Position numbers and translations under genes: made by a program
Shown here: in pieces, positions 1-6,455 of the stretch
Position numbering within the stretch: position 1 is the first letter of the stretch
Layout of the letters: every line of letters starts with the position of its first letter
The notes under the pieces: generated by a model
Database searches by the model: none
What the model was told of the DNA's origin: nothing
The model's input: the letters and a program-made list of their open reading frames with translations, nothing else
Assembly (NCBI GenBank): GCA_964533785.1
Contig: CAZHNG010000362.1
Span: 1 to 6,455 of the forward strand
Source of the DNA: JANQRV01 sp964533785
GTDB lineage: Bacteria; Bacteroidota; Bacteroidia; Chitinophagales; Saprospiraceae
Direction: 5' to 3'
Length of the DNA stretch: 6,455 nucleotides

Positions 1-3000
1 AAATAATCGGGATACCCATCACCGTCAATGTCGGTAAACGTATTTTCTACGTTGCTGGATCCTTGCCCGACGTGACCGAACGTATTGAAGCAGACGCGGA
101 AGAAAATAAACTCCTGGCAATAGGTAAAGCCTGTATTCAAGGACTCCCCCACGGATACTCCGCGGTCAAAATTATCGATGGAAAACCACTGGGTACGGGG
201 TCCAAATCCCGCTCCGGTGTTGAACCTGACCCAAAGCGGTTCGGCAGCAGCTTCTATTTCGCTGATTACTCCGGGGTTGGCCGATTCGATATAATCGACC
301 AGAGCATCGTTATTCAGATCAAAAAAGCCAATATCACTGTGGTTATGCGTATAAGAAACACTGGTTCCAAAGGCTATACTCTTGTTGTGGATATTAACCC
401 CGACGCCCCCGCTGAAATCATTCGCGTCGCCTTCCCTGATCTTTTCAAAACCCCAATCTTGTTTGGGCGTAAAAGTATAACCTAGGTTCAGCGCTACGCT
501 ACCGTCATTCCAGACTTTATCTTCCAATCCGTCACCGTTCATATCCAAGAAAGTATGCTCCGCAAAATCCTCATCTCTGGTGAAATTCCCCGACAGGCCG
601 ATTCCGTTGGTGGCATTACCAAAGGCGGAGCGCGATTTATTAGCGTTAGATTTAGATTTTTGTTTGGCTCGTTGTGAAGCCCGGTTACTGCCCGCCCCAG
701 GAGCTGCCCCCGCATTTTTCGGGGAGGAATTGGGACCCGCTCCGCCGGCACCGCCACCGATGGCGTTACTACTTGATACATGCGTACCCCAGGTATGCGT
801 ATACGTCTCATCGGTCATCGCCCCGCGGTGATCGGTATACTGAATGCTGTTCTCCGCCATATAGTCGGGATAGCGGTCGCCGTTCATATCGGTAATGTCA
901 AAAATGGAACGCGATTTATTATTGGCGTACCCAGCCCCGAGGCCGACGGGCCCTATATCTCCGCCGCCGGCCACTTCATGACTCCTCGACCGCGTCTCCA
1001 TAATGGGGGCATATATATTACCAGCCCCAATGGCTTGAGGATTATCAGCGGCAATATTCTTACGCCCTTGCCGGGAAGAAGACATGGTGGTAGCTGTTAA
1101 CCATACGGCGGCATCATTTCCCTTCCAGCCCGGTAACTTTGGATCCGCCATTAAAGCCTTGAATAATTCGTCGTTCTCTACATCAAGGCCTCCGAGACTT
1201 TCTTCGCTGCCATCAGAATCAACCAATGCCGTATCATTGGCAATTCCGGTTGTATCAATCGTCAAAGCGGTTAAATCAATCGGGGTTAATCCACGACCGT
1301 CATTAGCATTATAGGCAAATTGCCCCCAACCCCGGTAAAAATGCCCGCTGCTTAGGTCGCTATTTTCGAACCTCAAGGCCAGTCCGCAACGTGGCCTTTG
1401 ACTATCCACTACGATATTGGAATCCAACCCGTTTATTACGGTATCTCTGTACAGGGTAAACTCACTATTGCCAACGGTAAATAAATCCGCCCCTGATCGA
1501 TAGGTATGCGCAATATCTATAAATAAACTATCGCCGCGACTGATCGGTTGTTCAAACCTAAGCGGTAAGCCAATAGCCTGGATGTGGTGCTTGACGGAAT
1601 CCGGTTTTCCTTTGTTTTTAAGTGAAAGGGTAAACGATCCGCCTCCCTGGGGCAAGGTAGTGTTGGTTGTTACAGCGATCTCCAGCCTTCCCGAATCGGG
1701 TGCTACGTAAAGCTCGCTTTCTTGTAGGACATAGTTATAACTTTGGTAATCAATGAGCGGACAAAAGCTAATGAGCGGCTCGCCATCGGCATCATAAGGG
1801 TTTTCGCCGCTGGACAAAGCCGTGTATTCCACCCTCGGCTGCCAGTTGATCGCCGCCCAGTCTACATTGCTAAGGCTGCTTACCGAAAAACGCAATTTAG
1901 CGTCAGCGGTAACGGGAATATCGGTCAGTAAAAACGCTTCATCCACTACCTCAGAGGGACTGATCTTTCGCTCGTAATTGACCGGAGCAGTGATCTTCAG
2001 AACAATGGTATCCGAAAGGACTGGTTTTTGCAAAATACCTTTGACGGCTATGGTACCATCGGATGGCAACAACAATTCAGCTATCCCCGACACCAGAAAA
2101 TCTCGCTCGGCATTGTATTCATTTACCGGCAGGCAATTGGCATCCGTTTCATTGATATCTTCATTCAAATAAGTTATGGTTGGGTTCCAATGTACTTTAT
2201 CGTAGGAACCTTCGAAATTCGAATGTAACCTGAAATATATTTCGTCGCCACTGTTTACGCCGATATTACCCACTCCCGCAGGAGTTTTAGGCTGAAAATC
2301 ATCGGCATCGATCTCTTCTCGCCAGCGCTCCTGGTCCTCTACCTGGATCATCACCGTAACCCCGTCTTTATCCTGGTATTGTGCAGCTTCCGGGCTGGGA
2401 TCCTGCAATAATTGAACCTCACCGGTAATCCGGACATTCCCATCTTTAGGAGCTCGCCAAACGCGGATAACGTCCATCAACGGATTCTGGTCTTCCAGCG
2501 CGGCTTGTTCATCGGGATCAACTTCGATGGTAGAAGGATCAACCGGCGCACCTTGCAGAATGGGACTGGGCGTAGCATCACTACTCAGCGTAAAAGTGGG
2601 CTTGCCTTCCTCATCTAAAATATTGAAGTAAACCTTTCCCGCATGGGCAATATCAATCTGATCATCGCCATTAAAATCGGCGAGATAGGTCCCGATCTTT
2701 GTCGTACTGTTTTCGTAATTATACCCCAGGTTAAAAATGGCTAAATTCACCTCCGCACCTATCGACCAGGCAAAGGTATTCGAAACACTGAAATCGTTAA
2801 TTCCTTCGATCAGCGTTTTCCCCCCAAAGGCAGGCTGCTTTTCAACGGTACTGAATAGATTTGGACGGAAATACAAGCGGTCATTTTCTTTCCACAATTT
2901 ATCGGGTAACCCATCGCTGTTAATATCGATCAATGCAGTGACTCCAAAGCCATCACTATTTATAACACTTCCATTGGGACCCGCAGAATTTGCTTTTGTA

Positions 3001-4217
3001 AATGGATTGAGTGGTGGCCCTACCGTAACCGCTCCACCACCGCCAAAATTCCAGGATTGGGCTCCTCCTAAAATAGTGGGCTGCGACTGGGTGATGCCCG
3101 ATAAAACAACCGGATTTAATTGAATATTATCTTTTGCTACCTCCCAGTTCTGTGGGGGTTGATAGGGATCATATTTGTCGCCATCCCGTATGTCATCGTA
3201 GTAGCTGAAGGAATAATCATAAAAAAACTCGTCATTCTGGTCGTATTCTATCACCGAAGTCAATAAGGTCTTTTCAAAGGCCCCAGTAGTATACGTAAAG
3301 CGATAAGCACGGATCTGTTGGTCTTTATACGAAATGACCAACTCATCCAACAGGTCGGCCTCTACTTTGACCATTCCCGACCGGCAATTGATTTCGATAT
3401 CTTTGCGTTTTTGTCCGTCAGATTTGGGCTTCAGGGAAAAGGTAATGGCATAATTCCCCTCCGTCTGGCCGTGCCCGTTATAAGTGATGCTAGCCGGGTA
3501 AATATTTCTGCCTTCGCTATCTTCGATTTCCCGGTAGTGATATCGGATAAAATTGTCGTATACATCACGGGTTTCGGCAATGTGCCATTCGGTGATGTTT
3601 CCCTCATTCGTCCGAAGCGTATACTCCGGTAAAAAACCATCCTCCGGCAAGCCGCCGTAATAACTTACCTTACCATCTTTTTCCTTTACTTCCCACCAAT
3701 AGTCTTTAGGAGAAGAACCATGCCGGATGATTTGCCGGAAGGCTTCTTCCTGTCGTAAATGAAAACTGCGTTCCGCTTCTCGGGGATACTCAGCAGACCG
3801 GTGAAATACCGGCGCCAAGTGTTCACCGTCAAAAAGGTAGACTTCGGTCTCGACCGCAGGGTCATACCTTGGAACCCCCCATTTGGTGTCCAGTACAAAA
3901 GAAGAAAAGCTCAGATCCCAACCCGTTCCGAGCCAGGTCAATCCGCCTTCCGTTGCGTAAGATATCGCCATATCGGGTACCAGGCCATTCCTCGCCTCCG
4001 GTAGCCTTAGCGGAAAGGCTACATTGGCATCTCCCGTGACGGAGGTTTCCGGTAATCTCATTTCCGGGATATTTTCCGAAGGACTGGATTCATGGAATTC
4101 ATCCCAGGCCGTTGAGACGTATCCGATATTCTGGGTTTGGGGCACCGTGTCTAAAGTAGTATTCGCAAAACCGTAAAGGCCCCAAAGTTGTAACAAAATG
4201 ATAAACCTGTACATCAT
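1..4217 (-). CDS. SpvB/TcaC-type N-terminal, FG-GAP repeat giant secreted protein (3' end beyond window)
   Basis: The frame is open from the ATG at 4217 to the window edge: 1405 full codons, no stop. Tandem ATGs (4217 and 4214) precede a likely Sec signal peptide, MMYRFIILLQLWGLYGFA, cut near residue 18. Residues about 53-135 resemble the SpvB/TcdB-toxin N-terminal domain: ETSVTGDANVAFPL, then an LxLSY-like strand (PDMAISY), GTGWDLSFSS, GVPRYDP and YLFDGEHLAPV. Residues about 586-915 hold repeated beta-rich modules. Six FG-GAP/VCBS-like loops follow the DxNxDGxxD pattern: DINSDGLPD (431), DFNGDDQID (514), DMNGDRYPD (1110), DMNGDGLED (1225), DLNNDALVD (1300) and DIDGDGYPD (1396). By family knowledge these loops bind Ca2+ and form beta-propeller blades, and the missing C-terminus often carries RHS/YD repeats. 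Residues 1146-1214 are a Gly/Ala/Ser-rich, basic linker with no acidic residue. The gene starts 13 bases after the upstream stop, suggesting an operon. No toxin catalytic domain is visible, so a toxin role is unproven. The family call is firm; the function is not. Confidence 0.9.
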   Translation of the reverse strand, partial: MMYRFIILLQLWGLYGFANTTLDTVPQTQNIGYVSTAWDEFHESSPSENIPEMRLPETSVTGDANVAFPLRLPEARNGLVPDMAISYATEGGLTWLGTGWDLSFSSFVLDTKWGVPRYDPAVETEVYLFDGEHLAPVFHRSAEYPREAERSFHLRQEEAFRQIIRHGSSPKDYWWEVKEKDGKVSYYGGLPEDGFLPEYTLRTNEGNITEWHIAETRDVYDNFIRYHYREIEDSEGRNIYPASITYNGHGQTEGNYAITFSLKPKSDGQKRKDIEINCRSGMVKVEADLLDELVISYKDQQIRAYRFTYTTGAFEKTLLTSVIEYDQNDEFFYDYSFSYYDDIRDGDKYDPYQPPQNWEVAKDNIQLNPVVLSGITQSQPTILGGAQSWNFGGGGAVTVGPPLNPFTKANSAGPNGSVINSDGFGVTALIDINSDGLPDKLWKENDRLYFRPNLFSTVEKQPAFGGKTLIEGINDFSVSNTFAWSIGAEVNLAIFNLGYNYENSTTKIGTYLADFNGDDQIDIAHAGKVYFNILDEEGKPTFTLSSDATPSPILQGAPVDPSTIEVDPDEQAALEDQNPLMDVIRVWRAPKDGNVRITGEVQLLQDPSPEAAQYQDKDGVTVMIQVEDQERWREEIDADDFQPKTPAGVGNIGVNSGDEIYFRLHSNFEGSYDKVHWNPTITYLNEDINETDANCLPVNEYNAERDFLVSGIAELLLPSDGTIAVKGILQKPVLSDTIVLKITAPVNYERKISPSEVVDEAFLLTDIPVTADAKLRFSVSSLSNVDWAAINWQPRVEYTALSSGENPYDADGEPLISFCPLIDYQSYNYVLQESELYVAPDSGRLEIAVTTNTTLPQGGGSFTLSLKNKGKPDSVKHHIQAIGLPLRFEQPISRGDSLFIDIAHTYRSGADLFTVGNSEFTLYRDTVINGLDSNIVVDSQRPRCGLALRFENSDLSSGHFYRGWGQFAYNANDGRGLTPIDLTALTIDTTGIANDTALVDSDGSEESLGGLDVENDELFKALMADPKLPGWKGNDAAVWLTATTMSSSRQGRKNIAADNPQAIGAGNIYAPIMETRSRSHEVAGGGDIGPVGLGAGYANNKSRSIFDITDMNGDRYPDYMAENSIQYTDHRGAMTDETYTHTWGTHVSSSNAIGGGAGGAGPNSSPKNAGAAPGAGSNRASQRAKQKSKSNANKSRSAFGNATNGIGLSGNFTRDEDFAEHTFLDMNGDGLEDKVWNDGSVALNLGYTFTPKQDWGFEKIREGDANDFSGGVGVNIHNKSIAFGTSVSYTHNHSDIGFFDLNNDALVDYIESANPGVISEIEAAAEPLWVRFNTGAGFGPRTQWFSIDNFDRGVSVGESLNTGFTYCQEFIFFRVCFNTFGHVGQGSSNVENTFTDIDGDGYPDY
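600..782 (-). other. Low-complexity basic Gly/Ala/Ser/Lys linker in the giant protein
   Basis: Residues 1146-1206 begin with a Gly/Ala-rich run (IGGGAGGAGPNSSP), then switch to a Lys/Arg/Ser/Asn-rich run (NRASQRAKQKSKSNANKSRS). No Asp or Glu occurs from residue 1146 to 1214, although the protein around it is acidic. The segment sits between the third and fourth FG-GAP-like loops. It is probably a flexible, exposed linker; whether it is cut or binds a partner cannot be told from sequence. Confidence 0.7.
1473..2462 (-). repeat. Diverged beta-sandwich modules within the giant protein (two clear copies, one partial)
   Basis: Residues about 586-915 of the giant protein show a recurring plan. A strand pair opens each copy: APKDGNVRITGEVQL (589), LPSDGTIAVKGILQK (717) and APDSGRLEIAVTT (839). 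Later comes a strand of the type GDEIYFRLHS (657) or KLRFSVSS, and in the third copy RGDSLFIDIAH (895). The first two copies end in a matching W-x-P strand, VHWNPTITY (to 683) and INWQPRVEY (to 798). The third lacks that ending. Similar segments occur in other SpvB/FG-GAP proteins of Bacteroidota. The similarity is at protein level only and was judged by eye; module borders are approximate. Confidence 0.5.
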
Positions 4218-4230
4218 TCTCGGGATTAGA
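4218..4230 (-). other. 13-base intergenic gap between the two genes
   Basis: The TAA stop of the upstream gene (4233-4231) and the first ATG of the giant gene (4217) are separated by 13 bases reading TCTAATCCCGAGA. There is no room for a promoter or terminator and no AGGAGG-like site. This supports cotranscription, with the second gene initiated by a Bacteroidota-type weak ribosome site or by translational coupling. Confidence 0.7.
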
Positions 4231-6102
4231 TTATGGGTTAACAGCAATAATGCGTTCACTGCGACTGGATTGTCCTGCAATGAGCGTTAAGATAAAAGTA
4301 CCGGTGTTTGGCAAACGGCCGGAATAATCGATAAACCTGGCTGCCGGGAAAAAGGATTCAGTAATGACCTTTCCGTCAATGGACGTAATTTTTACCCGGT
4401 AAGGCAGCCTGTGTTCCAATGTAGCCCTGAGGGTAAAACGGTAATTCACCGTAGGGTTAGGAAGAATCGAAAAACCGGTAATGACATTGGAGGGGCGCAG
4501 CACTTCGAAGTTTTGGATCGCCCGGCAACCCTCTTTGGTCGCGAATAGGGTATATTTCCCCGATTGATCCAGTTGAATTTCGGTACCTTGTTGTTGGCTT
4601 TGGTCCGGCCGGATCCATTCGTAATGGTAGCCGCTATTTTCAGGCAGTAGAATAACCGCCGGATCCCCAGCATCCGGAAAGTATTTTGTTTTCAAATCGG
4701 GCAACTCGATTTCCGATGGGTTCAAATACAGTTTCTCCTGCCAGCTATTCCCTTCGACATCCGTAGCTTTTAAGTGGTAGCTTCCTGGCCTTAGCTCTTC
4801 CACCATAACTCCTTCCCTGCTGTCAGTAGCCCACAAGAGGTTGTTATCTTCCCCACCTCGGATCTCGAATTGATAGGGGGCGGTACCACCGATTGGATTG
4901 AGATGGATGAAACCCGAAAATTCGTCACCACAGGATGGCTTTTGCAGCTCGACATTGAGCCAAAATCCGGGAGCTTTGATAAAGGTGAAAGTATTTTTAT
5001 TCCGAATGGGTAAGTCGATGGTTGCCGATTCGAACCCCGACGAAGTGGCAGTCAACCGGTAATACCCGCTATAGCCGCCGGTTTCTTTCGGATCGACCGC
5101 CAACCAAAGGTATTCTTCCGCTTTTAAGGTCTCTTTTATTCCCCGGTGCTGTAAACGGACTTTCACCGGCCTTGTATTTTCCATCCGGTGATTAAAAAAT
5201 TGCCATTTCCGCATCAATACCGGCGGATGGTGAGGACGTTGTTCAAAGTCCAGCGGCTCATTATTATCAGCCCATAAAAGATACGCTCCTTCCGTTAGAA
5301 GAGCTGGATTCTCCTCATTGCGATGGTACAAGCTATCTAATCCAATGGCAAGCATGCCTTCACCCATCCGGCTTTGCGACTGTTTTTGATAGAGCTCTAA
5401 CCCATCAGCCCTCCCCAATCCGGCCAAACGGTGTTTGTAATCCTTTACCTCACTGTAGTCCAGGATGGTGGTACCATCAACGGCGACGTAATCTACTTCG
5501 GCAGCTAGTGGAATACTGTATTTAATGGCCAACGCCGTCTCCAGTTTCTGTTTGGATAAAGGAGCTAAAACCCCATCAAAAAGAATGAGTTCCGCTATAC
5601 TTCCCCGGAATGGTGCAACCGGAATTTCAGGGTTAATTGGTAATTGCCCCAGCCGCAATACTTCCAGGTCTAAATCGTCTACCGCATGCTGATAGGTAGT
5701 CAATCGGGGGGCATCCAAATCTACATCGATAAAATTCATGAATTTCCCTTTTCTTAAATCCGCTATGCGGCGATCCGTAAAGATCAACTGGTCCGATTGT
5801 GCCTCCGCAAAGCTCAGGATGATTTGTTCCCGGGAATCAGGATCGGGCTGGTAGACGAGAAACATTTGACATTTGGAAAGATCGACTTCCGTCAAAGGCC
5901 AATTTAATGGGGCTTCAACCTTGTAGGTTGGGTGGTAGTTCAATAAGGATTGCTTCCCGGAGGGCGGGCCAATCTGTAGATCTCCCTTTTTATGGTGTAA
6001 AACGGTACGCCCGAAACTATCCTGCGCCACCATCCACAAGACCTGTCCTTGTGACTGAAAAACAATTAGAAGGAGTATTACCAAAAGAATTCCCCTGATC
6101 AT
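4231..6102 (-). CDS. Secreted modular protein with LamG/DUF8202-like region and T9SS type A sorting domain
   Basis: This is a complete 623-residue protein. Residues 1-19 are a signal peptide (MIRGILLVILLLIVFQSQG), which fixes the start at 6102. Residues about 25-165 look like a divergent LamG/concanavalin-type beta sandwich. Residues about 166-258 match the pattern that follows it in many Bacteroidota surface proteins (DUF8202-like): GSIAELILFDGVL, ALAIKYSIPL, a DGTTILDY segment, HRLAGLGRADG and LYQKQSQSR. Residues about 386-461 resemble an SprB repeat (Cys-Gly start, NPIGGTAPYQFEI, LRPGSYHLKATD). Residues about 467-536 look Ig- or PKD-like (YHYEWIRPD, GKYTLFATKEGC). Residues 541-623 are a T9SS type A sorting domain: FSILPNPTVN, VKITSIDGKV, GTFILTLIAG and a terminal RIIAVNP. 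The protein should cross the inner membrane by Sec and the outer membrane by T9SS, then be released or anchored. No catalytic residues are recognisable, so an adhesive or carbohydrate-binding role is inference. It is the first gene of a likely two-gene operon. Confidence 0.93.
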   Translation of the reverse strand: MIRGILLVILLLIVFQSQGQVLWMVAQDSFGRTVLHHKKGDLQIGPPSGKQSLLNYHPTYKVEAPLNWPLTEVDLSKCQMFLVYQPDPDSREQIILSFAEAQSDQLIFTDRRIADLRKGKFMNFIDVDLDAPRLTTYQHAVDDLDLEVLRLGQLPINPEIPVAPFRGSIAELILFDGVLAPLSKQKLETALAIKYSIPLAAEVDYVAVDGTTILDYSEVKDYKHRLAGLGRADGLELYQKQSQSRMGEGMLAIGLDSLYHRNEENPALLTEGAYLLWADNNEPLDFEQRPHHPPVLMRKWQFFNHRMENTRPVKVRLQHRGIKETLKAEEYLWLAVDPKETGGYSGYYRLTATSSGFESATIDLPIRNKNTFTFIKAPGFWLNVELQKPSCGDEFSGFIHLNPIGGTAPYQFEIRGGEDNNLLWATDSREGVMVEELRPGSYHLKATDVEGNSWQEKLYLNPSEIELPDLKTKYFPDAGDPAVILLPENSGYHYEWIRPDQSQQQGTEIQLDQSGKYTLFATKEGCRAIQNFEVLRPSNVITGFSILPNPTVNYRFTLRATLEHRLPYRVKITSIDGKVITESFFPAARFIDYSGRLPNTGTFILTLIAGQSSRSERIIAVNP

Positions 6103-6199
6103 ATCTTAGGTTTTAGTGTTGAACACAGCTCTTATTGTCGTCATCTTGGTTCCTTCTGGTGCTCTGACTGGAAATCTCGTAAGGTCATAGAACCTGTCT

Positions 6200-6228
6200 C
6201 AAAAGTAAGTTATGAAAAACACGAACAA
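6200..6228 (-). promoter_or_regulatory. Putative Bacteroidota sigma-70 type promoter for the two-gene operon
   Basis: On the minus strand, TTG (6228-6226) is followed after 18 bases by TACTTTTG (6207-6200). This matches the Bacteroidota -33/-7 pattern TTG...TAnnTTTG with a spacer inside the usual range. Transcription would begin near 6195, leaving a leader of about 90 bases before the ATG at 6102. The -7 box lies in the terminal inverted repeat of the element at 6190-6352, so the promoter may have arrived with it. No operator or other regulatory site was recognised. Confidence 0.5.
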
Positions 6229-6238
6229 AATTTATCAC

Positions 6239-6281
6239 CGCGAAGAACGATAAGAGCGCGAAAAAAATTTGTTACTTCGCG
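6239..6281. repeat. Inner inverted repeat CGCGAAG/CTTCGCG in the element core
   Basis: CGCGAAG at 6239-6245 is the perfect reverse complement of CTTCGCG at 6275-6281, with 29 bases between, including a run of seven A followed by TTT. With the terminal repeats outside it, the transcript of the whole element could fold into a long branched hairpin. Confidence 0.5.
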
Positions 6282-6289
6282 TCTCTTTG

Positions 6290-6304
6290 CCCGACTTAGT
6301 CGGG
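6290..6304. repeat. Short hairpin CCCGAC-TTA-GTCGGG
   Basis: This is a perfect 6-bp stem with a 3-base loop. Neither strand has a T-run directly after it, so it does not read as a classic intrinsic terminator. It lies near the inner edge of the element's right arm and may be part of its structure. Confidence 0.55.
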
Positions 6305-6407
6305 GTGAATTATTTGGCTGTGGTTTTAATTTTTTACTTATGAGATAGCCCCTTTTTCCAGGGTTTTCTTGCGTTTCTTTCCTTGATAAATTAATGAGGC
6401 TTATATA

Positions 6408-6442
6408 ATTGGACTTTTGACGCTAGACGCTAGATTTTAGAC
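6408..6442 (-). repeat. Degenerate 7-bp tandem repeat, about five units
   Basis: Read on the minus strand from 6442, the units are GTCTAAA, ATCTAGC, GTCTAGC, GTCAAAA and GTCCAAT. The middle units share CTAGCGTCTAGCGTC. The array is intergenic and decayed. No function can be assigned. Confidence 0.5.
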
Positions 6443-6455
6443 AACAAAACGCTGA

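Larger units (their letters stand above)
6190..6352. mobile_element. MITE-like element or IS remnant with imperfect terminal inverted repeats
   Basis: The left end (6190-6208, with core CTGTCTCAAAAGTAA) and the reverse complement of the right end (6352-6334, with core CTATCTCATAAGTAA) agree at 14 of 19 positions. The similarity continues more weakly inwards, and both arms end in TCACC (left 6235-6239, right as GGTGA at 6304-6308). The arms are therefore about 50 bases each around a core of about 64 bases. The element holds no ORF. Ends resembling GGGGCTGTCTCAAAAGT occur on insertion sequences in this phylum, from memory and not checked here. I see no target-site duplication, so the element is either old or wrongly bounded. 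Confidence 0.5.
6103..6455. other. Non-coding upstream region, 353 bases
   Basis: This AT-rich stretch upstream of the operon holds the 7-bp tandem repeat, the inverted-repeat element and the putative promoter listed separately. Between 6353 and 6407 I see nothing beyond a weak CCCT/AGGG hairpin. Between 6103 and 6188 there are two very short minus-strand reading frames, discussed as a finding. No gene, tRNA or recognised riboswitch is present. Confidence 0.7.

Noticed and set aside
63..485. 140-codon plus-strand open frame
   Set aside because: It lies antisense to the FG-GAP coding region, whose minus frame is continuous and matches a known family. The plus-strand translation shows no recognisable domain.
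910..921. CGCGATTTATTA repeated at 631-642
   Set aside because: Both copies encode the same short peptide (NKSRS) at the starts of related FG-GAP segments, so the DNA repeat is explained by protein similarity.
2737..3123. 128-codon plus-strand open frame
   Set aside because: It lies antisense to residues about 365-494 of the giant protein, including the DINSDGLPD loop. It looks like a shadow frame with no domain or promoter of its own.
3686..3898. 70-codon minus-strand frame within the giant gene
   Set aside because: It is a shifted frame inside the SpvB-like domain. The main frame is unbroken here, so neither a frameshift nor a nested gene is needed.
3759..4004. 81-codon plus-strand frame opposite the SpvB-like domain
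   Set aside because: It is the complement of a conserved coding segment, and the product is basic and featureless.
5907..6098. 63-codon plus-strand frame opposite the T9SS gene start
   Set aside because: It is antisense to the signal peptide and LamG-like region, with no sign of its own regulation.
6350..6367. Possible intrinsic terminator CCCT-loop-AGGG followed by TTTT
   Set aside because: A 4-bp stem and a short T-run are too weak, and no plus-strand gene upstream would need it.

Overview
The window looks like a piece of a Bacteroidota chromosome. The reasons are a C-terminal type IX secretion (T9SS) sorting domain, a TAnnTTTG-type promoter, start codons without Shine-Dalgarno sites, and a very large SpvB/FG-GAP surface protein of a kind common in that phylum. 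Saprospiria-like bacteria would fit, but nothing here fixes the class.

All convincing coding sequence is on the minus strand, so the window reads right to left. From 6455 to 6103 is a non-coding stretch. It holds a degenerate 7-bp tandem repeat (6408-6442) and a 163-bp element with imperfect terminal inverted repeats (6190-6352), which resembles a MITE or IS remnant. A Bacteroidota-type promoter (6228-6200) lies in the inner end of that element and points at the genes. From 6102 to 4231 is a complete 623-residue gene for a secreted, modular T9SS cargo protein (signal peptide, LamG/DUF8202-like region, SprB-like module, Ig-like module, sorting domain). Thirteen bases later a second gene begins at 4217 and runs off the left edge still open. 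At least 1405 codons are visible, and I read them codon by codon without finding a stop or frameshift. Its product starts with a signal peptide and an SpvB/TcaC N-terminal-type domain, continues through repeated beta-rich modules, and contains at least six FG-GAP/VCBS-type Asp-rich loops. Such proteins usually end in RHS/YD repeats, but that part is outside the window.

The two genes are probably one operon encoding two exported proteins: a T9SS-displayed, lectin-like or adhesin-like protein and a giant Tc-toxin/RHS-like shell protein. Whether they cooperate is inference. The least ordinary features are the pairing itself, a 69-residue acid-free basic linker inside the FG-GAP region of the giant protein, and a promoter that seems to be supplied by a small mobile-element remnant. 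No RNA gene, CRISPR array, intact transposase or plus-strand gene was recognised.
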